Below, one piece after another: positions 1 to 8,182 of a stretch of DNA of 64,000 nucleotides. The stretch lies in the NCBI RefSeq assembly GCF_000718555.1, contig NZ_JOAN01000017.1:107230-171229 (forward strand). The letters are read 5' to 3'. Each line of letters begins with the position of its first letter. Position 1 is the stretch's first letter. The DNA comes from Micromonospora chokoriensis (lineage in GTDB: Bacteria; Actinomycetota; Actinomycetes; Mycobacteriales; Micromonosporaceae). Both the position numbers and the translations under genes were made by a program. Under the pieces are notes generated by a model, which saw only the letters and a program-made list of their open reading frames with translations, did no database searches and was not told the DNA's origin.

Positions 1-4
1 CCTC

Positions 5-280
5 ATGCGGTTCCTGATCGTTCGCACCGACATCCGCGCCGTCGCTGACGGGGACATCGCCGCCGCCTGGGCGGACGGCCACCGACTGCGCGACGAGACG
101 ACCACGCCCGAGCCACGACGGCAGACCGTGCACGCCGAGGACCGGGACGCCGCGTTACTGCTGGCCCGCGCCCTGGCCACGGTCGGCGCGGTCCGCGCCG
201 GCAAACAACGGGTCAAGGTCGTGCCGCTGATCGAGCCGCGGCCCGCCTTCCGACACAGACCGGGCCGCACCGGCACCTGA
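5..280 (+). CDS. Hypothetical protein, 91 aa
   Basis: I do not recognise this protein. It opens with a short hydrophobic beta-like stretch (MRFLIVRTD), followed by a charged, Ala/Arg-rich body and a basic Arg/Pro/Gly tail, with no signal peptide or membrane segment. The window begins four bases before the ATG, so no ribosome-binding site can be judged and a longer upstream start is possible. A 13-bp stem hairpin begins 14 bp after the stop, as expected at the end of a real transcription unit. The next gene is convergent. Confidence is moderate because identification rests on coding potential and context alone. Confidence 0.5.
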   Translation: MRFLIVRTDIRAVADGDIAAAWADGHRLRDETTTPEPRRQTVHAEDRDAALLLARALATVGAVRAGKQRVKVVPLIEPRPAFRHRPGRTGT

Positions 281-293
281 TTCCACAGGTCGT

Positions 294-350
294 CCGTCGT
301 GGTCGGACCGGCTCCCCCGCCGCGTTTCTCGCACCCACCGACCACGACGG
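294..350. terminator. Long-stem hairpin between convergent genes
   Basis: CCGTCGTGGTCGG at 294-306 is exactly complementary to 338-350, with a loop of about 31 bases. It lies between the stop of the 91-aa gene and the stop of the convergent nudC-like gene, so it probably ends transcription from one or both sides. There is no T-tract. Confidence 0.5.
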
Positions 351-407
351 CCCGTGTTCCCGGCCCGTGACCGTCGCGGCAACGGCGGCCACGGGTCGGG
401 ACCGTGC

Positions 408-1367
408 TTACCGGTCGCCGTTCACCCAGCCGTCCAGCCAACGGTGGATGAGAAACAGCGCAATCGACGACGGTGGCGGCAGGATCAGCCGGGCCCCATC
501 GCCCACGTCCACCGTCTGCCCGGCCAACGCCGCCCCGATCTCCCGGCGGGAGAACCACCGGGCGTACGCGATCTCGGCCGGGTCGACCCGCACCGGCTCG
601 GTCGGGTTCGCGGTGGCCAGGAAGCCCAGCATCAGTGAGCCGGGGAACGGCCACGCCTGGCTGCCCACGTACCCGATGCGCTCGACCCCGATGCCCACCT
701 CCTCGCGGACCTCGCGCAGCACGGCCGCCTCCGCCGACTCGCCCGGCTCCACATAGCCGGCCAGGCAGGAGTAGCGCCGACCACCCGGGGTGCCCGGCCA
801 GCCGGCGTTGTTGCCGAGCAGGCAGCGGCCGTCCGGGCCGTCCACGCCGTCATGGACGAGCACGATCATCGCCGGGTCGGTACGCGGCCAGATCCGCCCA
901 CCGTTGCGGTCCACCCGGGACCAACCGGCCTCATCCATCGCGGTCGGCGCGCCGGTGCTCGTCGAGTAACCGTGTCGGGTGTGCCAGTTGACAAGCGCCA
1001 GCGCAGTGGTGAAGATGCCGGCCTCCCGGTCGGCGAGCAGGTGGCCCACCTCGCGGAGGTTGACCGCCCGGCTCCCCGGGATCGCCGGCAGCGGCGCGTC
1101 GACCGCGAAGACCGGCACCCCGTCCGGCTCGACACCCAGGAACATCGCCGTCGACTCGGACCCGGCGGGCACATCGGCTGCCCCGAACAGCACCAACGCC
1201 GGAGGCGACGAATCGGTGCGGGCCAGTGTCCGACCGTCGTCGGTCGAATCGAGCAGCAGCACTCGGGCTCGCAACCACGCCTCGGTCAACCACTGCGAGT
1301 CACCCCGTCGGTGCGCGGCCCGATCCAGCGTGGACCGCGCCAACGGCGGCGCCGCCTCCCCGCTCAC
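408..1367 (-). CDS. nudC: NudC-family NAD(H) pyrophosphatase (Nudix hydrolase)
   Basis: Predicted to hydrolyse NAD(H), and possibly NAD-capped RNA, to the mononucleotide plus AMP. The 319-aa protein has a poorly conserved N-terminal domain and then a Nudix box near residues 204-226 (G-x5-E-x7-REVREEVG-I). The NudC signature follows as SQAWPFPGS, with Ala where SQPWPFPxS is usual. The zinc-ribbon region before the Nudix fold is recognisable (GAPT, then PRTDPAMI) but its usual four Cys are replaced by Ser, Thr, Asp and Gly. The GTG start and its GGAG ribosome-binding site both lie inside an 80-bp-period direct repeat. In mycobacteria nudC also lies close to adnB. The family call is secure; NAD specificity is inferred. 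Confidence 0.88.
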   Translation of the reverse strand: MSGEAAPPLARSTLDRAAHRRGDSQWLTEAWLRARVLLLDSTDDGRTLARTDSSPPALVLFGAADVPAGSESTAMFLGVEPDGVPVFAVDAPLPAIPGSRAVNLREVGHLLADREAGIFTTALALVNWHTRHGYSTSTGAPTAMDEAGWSRVDRNGGRIWPRTDPAMIVLVHDGVDGPDGRCLLGNNAGWPGTPGGRRYSCLAGYVEPGESAEAAVLREVREEVGIGVERIGYVGSQAWPFPGSLMLGFLATANPTEPVRVDPAEIAYARWFSRREIGAALAGQTVDVGDGARLILPPPSSIALFLIHRWLDGWVNGDR

Positions 1368-1516
1368 ACCAGCGCTCCGCTACGCTCCGCGCCGCCGTGA
1401 GACGGCCCGCTGCTGAACCCCATGGCTCGCTCGCTCCGCTCGCTCACACCAGCGCTCCGCTACGCTCCGCGCCGCCGTGAGACGGCCCGCTGCTGAACCC
1501 CATGGCTCGCTCGCTC
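1361..1516. repeat. Direct repeat, two 76-bp copies at 80-bp period
   Basis: Positions 1361-1436 and 1441-1516 are identical over 76 bp, separated by 4 bp. Each copy contains iterated GCTCCGC and CTCGCTCGCT blocks. The array fills the whole gap between the M16 gene (stop at 1515-1517 on the minus strand) and nudC (GTG start at 1365-1367). The copy nearest nudC therefore supplies its start codon and GGAG. It looks like a short intergenic repeat element rather than an insertion sequence: there is no ORF and there are no terminal inverted repeats. Confidence 0.9.
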
Positions 1517-2858
1517 ACGCTCTTGGCTCGGTGTGGACCGTGGTCAGCGCGGCCAGCCCCGGGGTGACCCGCTCCGCGTCGCCGAGCACCACGATCGCCG
1601 CCCGAGCCGGGGCCAGGTACCGGGCCGCCGCCTGGGCGACCTCGTCGATGCTCGCCTTCGCCAACCTCGCCGCGTACTCGGCGAGGAAGTCCAGGCGCAG
1701 ACCGTTGCCCGCGTACGCGCTGGTCAACGCCGCCAACCCGGCCTGGGTGGACATGCCGAGCTGGAGGGTGCCCAGGGCGTACTGGCGGGCCTGCTCCAGC
1801 TCCTCGGGCTTCGGCGGCAGCGACGCCAACCGACCCAGCTCGTACGTCGTCTCCAACAGTGCCGGCCCAGTGACCTCGGTGGCCACGTCGGCGGCGGCGA
1901 CCAGCACCGACCCGGCGACGGAGTGCTCGATCCCCGAGTGCGGGCCGTACGTGTAGCCCTTGTCCTCACGGATGTTCTCCACCCACCGGGAGGAGAAGTA
2001 GCCGCCGAAGATCAGGTTGGCCAGTTGCAGCGGGGCGTGGTCGGGGTCGGTGCGCGACACCGCCGGCAGCGCGATCCGCAGCGACGACTGCACCGAGCCG
2101 GGCCGGTCGACAAGCAGCAGCGGCCCCGGCTCCAGCGGCGGGGTCGCCGGCAACTCGGCCAGCCGCCCGGCCCCCAACCAGCCGCTGAGCGCCCGCTCGG
2201 CCGCGTCCAGTGCCTTCTCCGGCTGCACGTCGCCGACCAGCACCAACTGCGCGCCGGTCGGATGGACCCGCTCCGCGTGCAGGGTGCGCAGCGCCGCCGG
2301 TCGGACGGCGCGGATCTGGCCGGGCTCCGGCGTCTGCGTCGCGTACGGGTGTCGGCCGTAGATCCGCTTGAGCAGCGCCTCCCGGGCCAGGTGCGCTGGC
2401 TGGCTCTGCGCCACCTGGATCCGGTCGACCAGCCGGTCCCGTTCGGTGGCCACCTCGTCGCTCGGGTAGCTCGCGCCGGTCAACACCTCGGCCAGCAGCT
2501 CCAGCATCCGGTCCAGGCCGGTGACCAGGCCCGCGCCGGAGAGCATCAGCCGGTCCGGGTCGACGCCCGCGGAGAGCCCACCGCCCACCTTCTGCAACTC
2601 GGCGGCGATCTGCACGCTTGTCATCGACTCGGTGCCGGAGAGCATGGTCTGCGAGAGCATCGCGCCGCGGGCCAGGTGCACCCGCCCGAACGGCATCCAG
2701 AGCCGCAGCTCGACCAGGGGCACGGCAGGCCGGCGTACGGCGATCACGGTGAGACCGTTGCGCAAGGTGCGCTCGGCCTGCTTGGGCACCTTGAGCTTGC
2801 GGTTCGGACCGAGCGGCGGCAGCGTACGCGGGCCCGCAGGAGCGGTGGTGACACTCAT
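1515..2858 (-). CDS. M16 family peptidase subunit, non-catalytic type
   Basis: A 447-aa member of the pitrilysin/M16B family. The N-terminal fold is recognisable (TLRNGLTVIAVRRP, later ASYPSDEVATERDRLVDRI), but the zinc motif HxxEH is absent: the equivalent position reads RGAMLSQTMLSGT. This is the usual situation for the partner chain of two-subunit M16B peptidases, where one chain holds zinc and the other contributes to the substrate chamber. Its ATG overlaps the stop of the catalytic gene (ATGA), so the two are translationally coupled and probably form a heterodimer. No signal peptide is seen, so it is probably cytoplasmic. The substrate is unknown. Confidence 0.88.
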   Translation of the reverse strand: MSVTTAPAGPRTLPPLGPNRKLKVPKQAERTLRNGLTVIAVRRPAVPLVELRLWMPFGRVHLARGAMLSQTMLSGTESMTSVQIAAELQKVGGGLSAGVDPDRLMLSGAGLVTGLDRMLELLAEVLTGASYPSDEVATERDRLVDRIQVAQSQPAHLAREALLKRIYGRHPYATQTPEPGQIRAVRPAALRTLHAERVHPTGAQLVLVGDVQPEKALDAAERALSGWLGAGRLAELPATPPLEPGPLLLVDRPGSVQSSLRIALPAVSRTDPDHAPLQLANLIFGGYFSSRWVENIREDKGYTYGPHSGIEHSVAGSVLVAAADVATEVTGPALLETTYELGRLASLPPKPEELEQARQYALGTLQLGMSTQAGLAALTSAYAGNGLRLDFLAEYAARLAKASIDEVAQAAARYLAPARAAIVVLGDAERVTPGLAALTTVHTEPRA

Positions 2859-4165
2859 CGGGAGCCTCCGGGAATGACCTCGATCGCGGCCCGACGCTCC
2901 GGGCGCAGGGTGGACGCGGCAGCCCGGACCTGCTCCTCGGTGACCTCGCCAACCAGCCGGGGCAAGTCGTTGAGCAGACCCGGTTCGCCGCGTTGCTGCT
3001 CCAGCACGGCCATCCGCAACGCCCGACCGAGCACCGCGTCGGTGTCGCGCAGCAGGTGGGTCGCCATCCGGGCCTGGGTGCGGGCCAGCTCACCGTCGGT
3101 CAACCCGTCGGTGGCCAGCCGGTCCAGCTCCTCGTCGATGGTGCGCAGCACCTTGTCCACATCGCCCCCGGGCGGCAGGTGCGCCTGCAACAGCAGCGCG
3201 GTGGGATCGCGTACGTCGAACGGGTCGCCCATGAAACCGAGGTATCCGCCGAGGCTGGTCACCGTGCGGTCCCGCTGCACCAGGCGCTCGACCAGCCGCG
3301 ACGCGTCGCCGTCGGTGAGCACCTCGGCCAGCACCACGTACGGCAGGTAGCCGGCGAAATCGGTGACCGGGTCGGGCACGCGCCAGGCGCCGGCCACCGC
3401 CGGCAGCGGTGCCAGGGCATCGGTGTACGAGGTGCGCCGCTCGGCGCTCAGGTCGGGCTCGGTGAAGTCGGGCCGTTTCGGCGCCGGACGGGCCGGCACG
3501 TCGCCGAAGTGCCGGGTGACCAGTTCGGTCGCTTCGGCCACGTCGATGTCGCCGCTGACGGCCAGCACGGCGTTGCCGCTGGCGTAGTAGCGGCGGAAGA
3601 AGTCCGCGGCGTCGGCGACGGTCGCCGACTCCAGGTCGTCGAAGGAGCCGTAGCCGTCGTGGGCGTTCGGGAAGGTGTCGAACATGACCGGTGGCAGGGT
3701 CAGCCAGGGGAAGCCGCCGTACGGCCGGTTGAGGACGTTGACCCGGATCTCCTCCTTGACCACGTCGACCTGGTTACGCAGGTTCTCCTCGGTCAGCCGG
3801 GGGCCGCGCATCCGGTCCGCCTCCAGGAACAGCGCGCGTTCCAGCGCGTTGCTCGGCAGCGTCTCGAAGTAGTCGGTGTAGTCCAGGTGGGTGGAACCGT
3901 TGAAGGTGCCACCCGCGCCCTGCACATGCCGGAAGTGGGCCAGCTTCTCCAAGTTTTCCGAGCCCTGGAACATCAGGTGCTCGAAGAGGTGGGCGAAGCC
4001 GGTACGCCCCTCCGGCTCCGAGCGGATGCCGACGTCGTAGACCACCGCCACCCCGATCACCGGGGCACTGCGATCGGGGGTGAGCACCACCCGCAGGCCG
4101 TTGTCGAGGGTGAACCGCTCGACCGGATACTTCGTCGCTGGAATTCTGGATCTCCGCGCCGCCAC
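2855..4165 (-). CDS. M16 family zinc peptidase, catalytic subunit
   Basis: A 436-aa M16B metallopeptidase with the inverted zinc motif intact as HLFEH (H59, E62, H63) in GFAHLFEHLMFQG. The downstream zinc-ligand glutamate lies about 76 residues later in VVKEEIRVN. The second half carries the usual M16C-like domain. The start is GTG at 4165, and the stop overlaps the next gene by 4 nt. The upstream neighbour on the same strand is ssuD, only 10 bp away, so the peptidase pair may be co-transcribed with ssuD even though no functional link is obvious. Likely a processing or oligopeptide-degrading enzyme; the substrate cannot be read from sequence. Confidence 0.9.
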   Translation of the reverse strand: MAARRSRIPATKYPVERFTLDNGLRVVLTPDRSAPVIGVAVVYDVGIRSEPEGRTGFAHLFEHLMFQGSENLEKLAHFRHVQGAGGTFNGSTHLDYTDYFETLPSNALERALFLEADRMRGPRLTEENLRNQVDVVKEEIRVNVLNRPYGGFPWLTLPPVMFDTFPNAHDGYGSFDDLESATVADAADFFRRYYASGNAVLAVSGDIDVAEATELVTRHFGDVPARPAPKRPDFTEPDLSAERRTSYTDALAPLPAVAGAWRVPDPVTDFAGYLPYVVLAEVLTDGDASRLVERLVQRDRTVTSLGGYLGFMGDPFDVRDPTALLLQAHLPPGGDVDKVLRTIDEELDRLATDGLTDGELARTQARMATHLLRDTDAVLGRALRMAVLEQQRGEPGLLNDLPRLVGEVTEEQVRAAASTLRPERRAAIEVIPGGSR

Positions 4166-4175
4166 GGAGTCGACC

Positions 4176-5291
4176 CTAGCGCGTCGACACCTCCGCCACC
4201 CGCGACCTTCCCGGAGCCGCCGCCACCGGGGCTGTCACCAGGGGCAGCACCTCGGCCCCGACCCGTTCGGCCTCCTCCCGGTGCGGCCAGCCGGAGAGGA
4301 TGAACTCGTCGACGCCGAGCGCCGCGTACTCGTCGATTCGGGCCGCGACCTCGGCGTAGCTGCCGACCAGCGCGGTGCCGGCGCCCTCGCGGACCAGGCC
4401 GACGCCGGCCCAGAGGTTCGGTGCGACGGTGAGCCCGTCGGTGCGGCCGGCGTTCAGCGCGGCCATCCGGGCCTGACCCACCGAGTCCATCCGGCGGAAC
4501 CGGGCCTGGGCGGCGGCGATCCGTTCCGGGCTCATCCCGGCCAGCAGCCGGTCGGCCTCCGCCCACGCCTCGGCACCTGTCGGCCGGGCGATGACGTGCA
4601 GCCGGAGGCCGGTGCGCAGGGTGCGGCCCTGCTCGGCGGCGAGCGCCCGGACCCGGGCGACCCGGGCCCCGATCGACGCTGGCGGCTCACCCCACATCAG
4701 GTACACGTCGGCCTGCCGGGCGGCCACCGTCTCGGCAGCCGGGGACGCGCCGCCGAAGTAGACCGGCGGCGGCTCGGCGAGCGGGCTGGCGAGGCCGCCG
4801 CCGTCGACCCGGTAGTGCTCACCGGCGTAGTCGAACGGCCCGCCGGCCCAGGCGCGACGAAGCACCTCGACGAACTCTCCGGTACGCGCGTAGCGGTCGT
4901 CGTGCCCGAGGAAGTCGCCGTACGCGCGCTGCTCGGCCGGGTCGCCCCCGGTCACGATGTTGAGTGACAGCCGGCCACCCGAGATGGCCTGGAAGGCCTC
5001 GGCCTGCTGGGCGATCAGGGTGGGCAGCGCGAAGCCGGCCCGGACGGCGACCAGCATGCCGAGCCGCTCGGTGTGCTGGGCGACCGCCGCGCAGACGATC
5101 CACGGGTCGGGGCAGCCGGCGCCCACCGGCGTGAGAACGGCGGTGAATCCGTTCGTCTCGGCGGCCCGGCCAACCTCGGCCAGGTAGGCCACGGTCGCGG
5201 CCCGGTCGTGCCTCGCGGCCCCCGCGGTGACGGTGGCGGCACCGACCTGGTCGCCATCGCCGGAGGTGGGCAGGAACCAGTGGAAGGTCAT
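4176..5291 (-). CDS. ssuD: FMNH2-dependent alkanesulfonate monooxygenase (LLM class)
   Basis: A 371-aa luciferase-like TIM-barrel flavoenzyme predicted to split the C-S bond of alkanesulfonates, releasing sulfite for sulfur assimilation. The N-terminus FHWFLPTSGDG matches the SsuD signature, and SLNIVTGGDPAEQRAYGDF and VYFGGASPAA are typical of the alkanesulfonate clade. It needs reduced FMN from a separate reductase that is not in this window. The gene is divergent from a complete sulfonate ABC transporter and shares its control region, which carries two copies of an operator-like motif. Other LLM monooxygenases could look similar, but the context makes SsuD the best reading. Confidence 0.86.
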   Translation of the reverse strand: MTFHWFLPTSGDGDQVGAATVTAGAARHDRAATVAYLAEVGRAAETNGFTAVLTPVGAGCPDPWIVCAAVAQHTERLGMLVAVRAGFALPTLIAQQAEAFQAISGGRLSLNIVTGGDPAEQRAYGDFLGHDDRYARTGEFVEVLRRAWAGGPFDYAGEHYRVDGGGLASPLAEPPPVYFGGASPAAETVAARQADVYLMWGEPPASIGARVARVRALAAEQGRTLRTGLRLHVIARPTGAEAWAEADRLLAGMSPERIAAAQARFRRMDSVGQARMAALNAGRTDGLTVAPNLWAGVGLVREGAGTALVGSYAEVAARIDEYAALGVDEFILSGWPHREEAERVGAEVLPLVTAPVAAAPGRSRVAEVSTR

Positions 5292-5332
5292 CGCGAAGTC
5301 GCCTCTCTGCCGGTCACCGAATGCCGATTACC

Positions 5333-5350
5333 CTAGCAAGCTGGTAGGAA
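5333..5350. promoter_or_regulatory. Operator-like motif, copy 1, near ssuD
   Basis: The motif has the form CTA-n3-AG-n-TGGTAGGAA and lies 42 bp upstream of the ssuD ATG. The same pattern occurs, in inverse orientation, in the stronger site at 5424-5444. Repetition on both sides of a divergent promoter region suggests one regulator controls both directions. The Rrf2 protein encoded at 8183 is the obvious candidate. Confidence 0.55.
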
Positions 5351-5423
5351 ATACCGACATGGATGAGACGCGCCATCCCGCCATGTGGATGGGTCTTGAC
5401 GCTGACCGCAGCCTGGCCCACTC

Positions 5424-5444
5424 TTCCTACCAACTAAGTAGGAA
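5424..5444. promoter_or_regulatory. Inverted-repeat operator upstream of ssuA
   Basis: Perfect 7-bp arms TTCCTAC (5424-5430) and GTAGGAA (5438-5444) flank a 7-bp spacer. The centre lies about 30 bp upstream of the ssuA ATG. The layout resembles known operators of Rrf2-family sulfur regulators such as CymR, and an Rrf2 gene is the last gene of this operon. Operator function is inferred. Confidence 0.65.
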
Positions 5445-5464
5445 TACTGCGGATTGGATGGACG

Positions 5465-6529
5465 ATGAGACGGCTCCCCTTGCGCCGGTTGGTCACCCTG
5501 GCCACTCTCGCCGCCCTCGGCGCGGCGACCCTTGGCAGCACCGCCGCGTGCGGCGACGACAGCGAGGGCACGGGCGGCAGCTCCGGCCCGGTGACGTTGC
5601 GCCTCGGCTACTTCCCCAACATCACCCACGCGCCGGCGGTCGTCGGCGTGGAGAAGGGCATCTTCGCCGAGAAGCTCGGCACCGACGTCAAGCTGGACCC
5701 GAAGACCTTCAACGCCGGCCCGGCCGCCATCGAGGCGGTCTTCTCCGGCGCGCTGGACGCCACCTACATCGGTCCGAACCCGACCGTGAACGCCTTCTCC
5801 AAGTCCAAGGGTGAGGCCGTCCGGGTCATCTCCGGTGCGGCCTCCGGCGGTGTGGCGCTTGTGGTCAAGCCCGGCATCACCGGGGCACAGGACCTGAAGG
5901 GCAAGAAGATCGCCACCCCGCAGCTGGGCAACACCCAGGACGTGGCGATCCGTTACTGGCTCAAGCAGCAGGGCCTCACCACCACCAAGGAGGGTGGCGG
6001 CGACGTCAAGATCGTGCCGCAGGAGAACGCCCAGACGGTCGAGACGTTCAACAGCGGCACGATCGACGGGGCCTGGGTGCCCGAGCCGTTCGTCTCCCGC
6101 CTGGTCAACGCCGGCGGCAAGGTGCTCGTCGACGAGCGCGACCTGTGGCCGGACAAGAAGTTCGTCATCACCAACCTGCTGGTGAGCACGAAGTTCCTCA
6201 AGGCACACCCGGACGTGGTGCAGAAGCTGGTCGACGGCCAGGTGGCCGCCAACGAGTTCGTCAACAGCAAGCCCGACGAGGCGCAGCAGGCCATCTCCGA
6301 CGCGATCGGCAAGATCACCGGCAAGCCGCTGGACCTGAAGCTGATCAAGCAGGCGTGGCCGACGTTGGAGTTCACCAACGACCCGATCTCCTCCTCCCTG
6401 AAGGCCGGGCTCGACCACGCCGTCGATGTCGGTCTGACCGAGCCGGTCGACCTCAAGGGCCTGTACGACCTGAAGTACCTCAACAACGCGCTCAAGGCGC
6501 AGGGCAAGCCCGAGGTCGTCCAGCCATGA
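5465..6529 (+). CDS. ssuA: Sulfonate ABC transporter, substrate-binding lipoprotein
   Basis: A 354-aa secreted lipoprotein that captures aliphatic sulfonates (or taurine-like compounds) for import. The first 30 residues are a basic, Ala/Leu-rich signal peptide ending in a lipobox-like GSTAAC, followed by a Gly/Ser linker. The body matches the SsuA/NrtA fold: LRLGYFPNITHAPAVVG near the N-terminus, then GPNPTVNAF, and WVPEPFVSRL in the second lobe. It is first in a tight operon ssuA-ssuB-ssuC-rrf2 and overlaps ssuB by 4 nt. Substrate is assigned from the divergent ssuD; related proteins bind nitrate or thiamine precursors. Confidence 0.87.
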   Translation: MRRLPLRRLVTLATLAALGAATLGSTAACGDDSEGTGGSSGPVTLRLGYFPNITHAPAVVGVEKGIFAEKLGTDVKLDPKTFNAGPAAIEAVFSGALDATYIGPNPTVNAFSKSKGEAVRVISGAASGGVALVVKPGITGAQDLKGKKIATPQLGNTQDVAIRYWLKQQGLTTTKEGGGDVKIVPQENAQTVETFNSGTIDGAWVPEPFVSRLVNAGGKVLVDERDLWPDKKFVITNLLVSTKFLKAHPDVVQKLVDGQVAANEFVNSKPDEAQQAISDAIGKITGKPLDLKLIKQAWPTLEFTNDPISSSLKAGLDHAVDVGLTEPVDLKGLYDLKYLNNALKAQGKPEVVQP

Positions 6530-7305
6530 CGTCGACCACGACGACGCCGCAGAGCGCGACCACCGCGGTCGCGCTCTCCGGCGTGACCAAGGTGTACGGG
6601 CGCGGAGCGAACGCCGTCCTGGCCCTGGACGGTGTCTCGCTGGACGTCGCGCCCGGCGAGTTCGTCTGCCTGGTCGGCGCGTCCGGCTGCGGCAAGAGCA
6701 CCCTGCTCAACCTGGTGGCCGGGCTGGACCGGGTCAGCGGTGGGCAGATCACCCTGGCCGGCGACGCCAACCCGGGCCTGATGTTCCAGGAGCCGGCGCT
6801 CTTTCCGTGGTTGACCGTCGACGCCAACGTGGAGGTCCCCCTCAAGCTGCGCCGACTGCCCCGGGCCCAGCGTCGCGAGCGGGTGGCCGAGCTGCTGCGG
6901 ACGGTGCACCTGGCCGACTTCGGTCGCAAGCGCCCGCACGAACTCTCCGGCGGGATGCGGCAGCGGGTGGCGCTGGCCCGCACGCTGGCCCTGGACACGC
7001 CGGTGCTGCTGATGGACGAGCCGTTCGGCGCACTGGACGCGATGACCCGGGACATCCTGCACGACGAGCTGGAACGAATCTGGTCCGAGCGCAAGCTCTC
7101 GGTGCTCTTCGTGACGCACAACGTCCGCGAGGCGGCCCGGCTGGCCGACCGGATCATCCTGCTCTCCAGCCGACCCGGTCGGATCATCTACTCCACCGAG
7201 GTGAACATCCCGCGCCCTCGCCGGATCGACTCCCCCGAGGTCGCCGCCATCGCCGCCGAGGTCACCGAGCGGCTCCGTACGGAGGTGGGCCGCCATGGCC
7301 AGTGA
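6526..7305 (+). CDS. ssuB: Sulfonate ABC transporter, ATPase
   Basis: A 259-aa ABC ATPase that powers the importer. It has a Walker A (GASGCGKST), Q-loop (GLMFQEPALF), signature (LSGGMRQR), Walker B (LLMDEPFGALD) and switch His (FVTHNVREA), in the order and spacing of the SsuB/TauB/NrtD subfamily. I take the ATG at 6526 because it overlaps the ssuA stop as ATGA and begins just before the conserved ABC domain; the frame stays open further upstream but that part lies inside ssuA. The 3' end overlaps ssuC by 11 nt. Confidence 0.92.
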   Translation: MTSTTTTPQSATTAVALSGVTKVYGRGANAVLALDGVSLDVAPGEFVCLVGASGCGKSTLLNLVAGLDRVSGGQITLAGDANPGLMFQEPALFPWLTVDANVEVPLKLRRLPRAQRRERVAELLRTVHLADFGRKRPHELSGGMRQRVALARTLALDTPVLLMDEPFGALDAMTRDILHDELERIWSERKLSVLFVTHNVREAARLADRIILLSSRPGRIIYSTEVNIPRPRRIDSPEVAAIAAEVTERLRTEVGRHGQ

Positions 7306-8179
7306 CACCCTCACCAGTTCGGCGCGTACCGACGCGGAGATCACCGGCCTCGACGCGCTGGAGATCGCCGGCCGGGACAAGGAGGTCTCTCGGGGTGCCC
7401 GAATCTGGGCGGCCACCTGGCCCAAGCTCGCCGCGCTGGTCATCGCCATCGCCGCCTGGCAGCTCGTGGTCTGGTCCGGTTGGAAGCCGCCGTACTCGCT
7501 GCCGGGCCCGCTGGAGGTCGGCCGCGAGTTGGCGGCCCAGGCCCAGGGCCCGCAGCTCTGGGACGGCCTGGTCACCACGCTGCGCCGGGCTGCCGTCGGG
7601 TACGTCTTCTCGGTCGCCGTCGGCCTGCTGCTGGGCCTCGCGGTGGCCCGGTCCACGGTGCTGCGCGCCGCCATCGGCTCGATGATCACCGCCCTGCAGA
7701 CCATGCCGTCGATCGCCTGGTTCCCGCTGGCCATCCTGCTCTTCGAGCTGAGCGAGAAGGCGATCTTCTTCGTGGTGGTGCTCGGCGCGGCACCGTCCAT
7801 CGCCAACGGAGTGATTTCCGGTGTGGACTACGTGCCGCCGCTACTGCTGCGCGCCGGCCGCAATCTGGGTGCCCGAGGGCTCAACCTCTACCGGTACGTC
7901 ATCGCGCCGGCTGCCCTGCCGGCGATCGTCGCCGGACTCAAGCAGGGGTGGGCGTTCTCCTGGCGCAGCCTGATGGCCGGTGAGCTGCTCGTGGTCGGCA
8001 TCTCGCAGACCTCGCTCGGCGCCCAACTCACCTACTCCCGAGAGCTTTCCGACGCGCCCTGGCTGCTCTCCACGATGATCGTCATCCTGGTCGTCGGCTT
8101 GGGCGTGGACGCCGCGTTCGGTGCGGCGGACAAGGCGATCCGGCGGCGCTGGGGCGTACTCGATCAGGCGGGCAACTGA
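7295..8179 (+). CDS. ssuC: Sulfonate ABC transporter, permease
   Basis: A 294-aa inner-membrane permease of the SsuC/TauC type. It has a hydrophilic N-terminus of about 45 residues, about six membrane segments and the cytoplasmic EAA-like loop near ARNLGARGLNLYRYVIAPAA (here RNLGARGLN...APAALPAI), which docks on the ATPase. It starts inside the last codons of ssuB and ends 3 bp before the Rrf2 gene, so the four genes form one transcript. With SsuA and SsuB it completes the importer. Confidence 0.9.
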   Translation: MASDTLTSSARTDAEITGLDALEIAGRDKEVSRGARIWAATWPKLAALVIAIAAWQLVVWSGWKPPYSLPGPLEVGRELAAQAQGPQLWDGLVTTLRRAAVGYVFSVAVGLLLGLAVARSTVLRAAIGSMITALQTMPSIAWFPLAILLFELSEKAIFFVVVLGAAPSIANGVISGVDYVPPLLLRAGRNLGARGLNLYRYVIAPAALPAIVAGLKQGWAFSWRSLMAGELLVVGISQTSLGAQLTYSRELSDAPWLLSTMIVILVVGLGVDAAFGAADKAIRRRWGVLDQAGN

Positions 8180-8182
8180 CCC

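Noticed and set aside
1361..1516. Possible insertion-sequence remnant
   Set aside because: No terminal inverted repeats, transposase fragment or target duplication can be seen; it is a simple intergenic repeat.
2993..4303. 436-codon plus-strand frame opposite the M16 catalytic gene
   Set aside because: Lies antisense to a gene with an intact HxxEH motif and shows only His/Val/Gln-rich shadow composition.
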